Assembly (NCBI GenBank): GCA_014773175.1
Contig: VXCM01003458.1
Location: 1-64,000, forward strand
Direction of reading: 5' to 3'
Source: Lucifuga dentata
Taxonomy: Eukaryota > Chordata > Actinopteri > Ophidiiformes > Bythitidae
DNA length: 64,000 nucleotides
Shown here: one piece after another, positions 62,989 to 64,000 of the stretch
Position numbering within the stretch: the first letter of the stretch is position 1
How the letters are laid out: every line of letters starts with the position of its first letter
Notes under the pieces: model-generated
What the model was told of the DNA's origin: nothing
Database searches by the model: none
The model's input: the letters and a program-made list of their open reading frames with translations, nothing else
Program-made: the position numbers and the translations under genes

Positions 62989-63757
62989 AGATAGATAGAT
63001 AGGTAGATAGATTTTTTTGACTGGGTGGGCACATACTGTAGTCTTTTGTTAAGGGTGTGTGTGAGTGTGAGTGAGACTGTGTGTGTGTGTGTGCGTGTGT
63101 AACGGCAAGTGTATGGGTTGATGTGATTTGAGGGAAAGGAGAAGTAACAGAATGTGGGGAAAAAAAAGAAAAGAAAAAAGAGTGAAGGAAAGAAAAAAAA
63201 TTGAAGTGAAATCAAACTCTCAATTGAGAGGGAGAAAAAAAACAAAACAAAACAAAACAGAAAGCCAGAAAAAAGGCCATGCAATAAGCACAAGTAGGCC
63301 GGTATCATAGGCCCCGTACCCCCCCCCCANCCCCCCCCCCAGCATGACTCATTCTGCTGCTCCTTCATCCTCCTGTTTAACTTGGAGACAAAGACAAAGA
63401 GGCATGTCTAAGTGAATCTAATGTCCTCATGGAAAAGTCAGATTTATTACATTTTAACTCCCAAACTAGCAAGTGATGAAGGCTCCGCTTCCAGAAATGA
63501 AAAACTAGACCAAACTAGAACAGATCCTAAATCCATTGTGCTTCAGCCTGACTTCAGCAGAAACAAACGGAACAGAGTTTCATTATTGATGCTTTGGGCT
63601 CCATTGATTTGTTTTTTACACATCAAATTCAGTTTAACAGGAAAATGATTCAACATGTGGAAACAACTGCATAAAGGCTGTAGAGGGCGCTGTAAAGTCA
63701 TTATAAGCAACTAAAGCCATTTCTAGAAGTTGGGGGGGGGGGGNCTAATTTTTTTTT
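61571..63757. other. Intergenic with simple repeats and N joins
   Basis: Poly-A/T joins at 61,907 and 62,350, a duplicated block around 62,103, a duplicated (GT)n block around 62,932, and a poly-C join at 63,330. No coding sequence recognised; the minus-strand open frame at 62,883-63,368 is translated repeat. Confidence 0.55.
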
Positions 63758-63905
63758 TTTTTAGCAGGATGTCTTGAAAAGTTATGGTAGAGTTTGAATA
63801 AAATTTGGGGGACAGATAAATAACGTCGAGAGGAAGAAGTGATAAAATTTTGGAGGCAATGACATCCTATTCTGGATCCAGGATCCAGAAGAAATTTAAT
63901 AATTT
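63758..63905 (-). repeat. Second copy of the 53,620 dispersed repeat
   Basis: Reads AGCAGGATGTCTTGAAAAG, then TTTGGGGGACAGATAAATAA and AGAAGTGATAAAATTTTGGA, which matches the reverse complement of 53,960-54,065. Confidence 0.5.
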
Positions 63906-64000
63906 AATAAAATCAATGCTAATAGGCCATTTTCTTCTTCTTCTTTTTTAATTTTTATTTTTTTTATTAACACCACAAATAGTGAACACAGTAATTACAA

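Noticed and set aside
62883..63368. 161-codon minus-strand frame with Thr-His repeats
   Set aside because: It spans a duplicated GT block, an N join and poly-A rich DNA; no protein family features.

Overview
The window is vertebrate nuclear DNA, almost certainly from a ray-finned (teleost) fish. The grounds are dense (CA)n/(GT)n microsatellites, spliced genes with conserved vertebrate proteins, and many short non-autonomous DNA transposons of fish type. It holds two recognisable protein-coding genes, both on the minus strand. The first is an insulin receptor substrate that I call irs4. The second is a retinal (photoreceptor) membrane guanylate cyclase that I call gucy2f. IRS4 and GUCY2F are also neighbours on human Xq22.3, which supports both calls. 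Nothing here looks bacterial, viral or CRISPR-like.

Layout. 1-1,160: probable 3' UTR end of a plus-strand gene; a type IV collagen gene (col4a5) would be expected by synteny, but no coding sequence is visible. 1,984-3,405: degenerate hAT transposon. 3,406-13,170: intergenic, rich in repeats and small transposons. 13,176-18,008: predicted long 3' UTR and terminal mini-exon of irs4. 18,009-27,984: irs4 intron carrying transposons. 27,985-32,410: main irs4 coding exon, with promoter sequence to about 33,000. 33,507-41,390: intergenic, with an L2-type LINE tail and unrecognised sequence. 41,588-54,773: gucy2f in 23 coding exons that I could place with splice sites and consistent phases. 54,774-64,000: gucy2f upstream region, then intergenic repeats.

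The two genes are not known to act together. Irs4 is a cytosolic docking protein for insulin/IGF receptor signalling, with a PH domain, a PTB domain and many YxxM motifs for PI3K. The cyclase makes cGMP in photoreceptor outer segments.

Two cautions matter. The assembly contains about 40 single N characters, many flanked by direct duplications of roughly 63-67 bp, which look like unmerged contig overlaps. Four of them break the irs4 reading frame artificially; counting each duplicate once restores one open frame of about 1,390 codons. The cyclase has a one-base frameshift in exon 13, a Thr at the normally invariant catalytic Asn, an altered KGKG motif and a GC-AG intron. Whether these are real or sequence errors needs reads. 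No previously undescribed system is evident. The most informative features are the unusual cyclase active site, the mini-exon of irs4, and a TTAA-targeted transposon family with a clear nested insertion.
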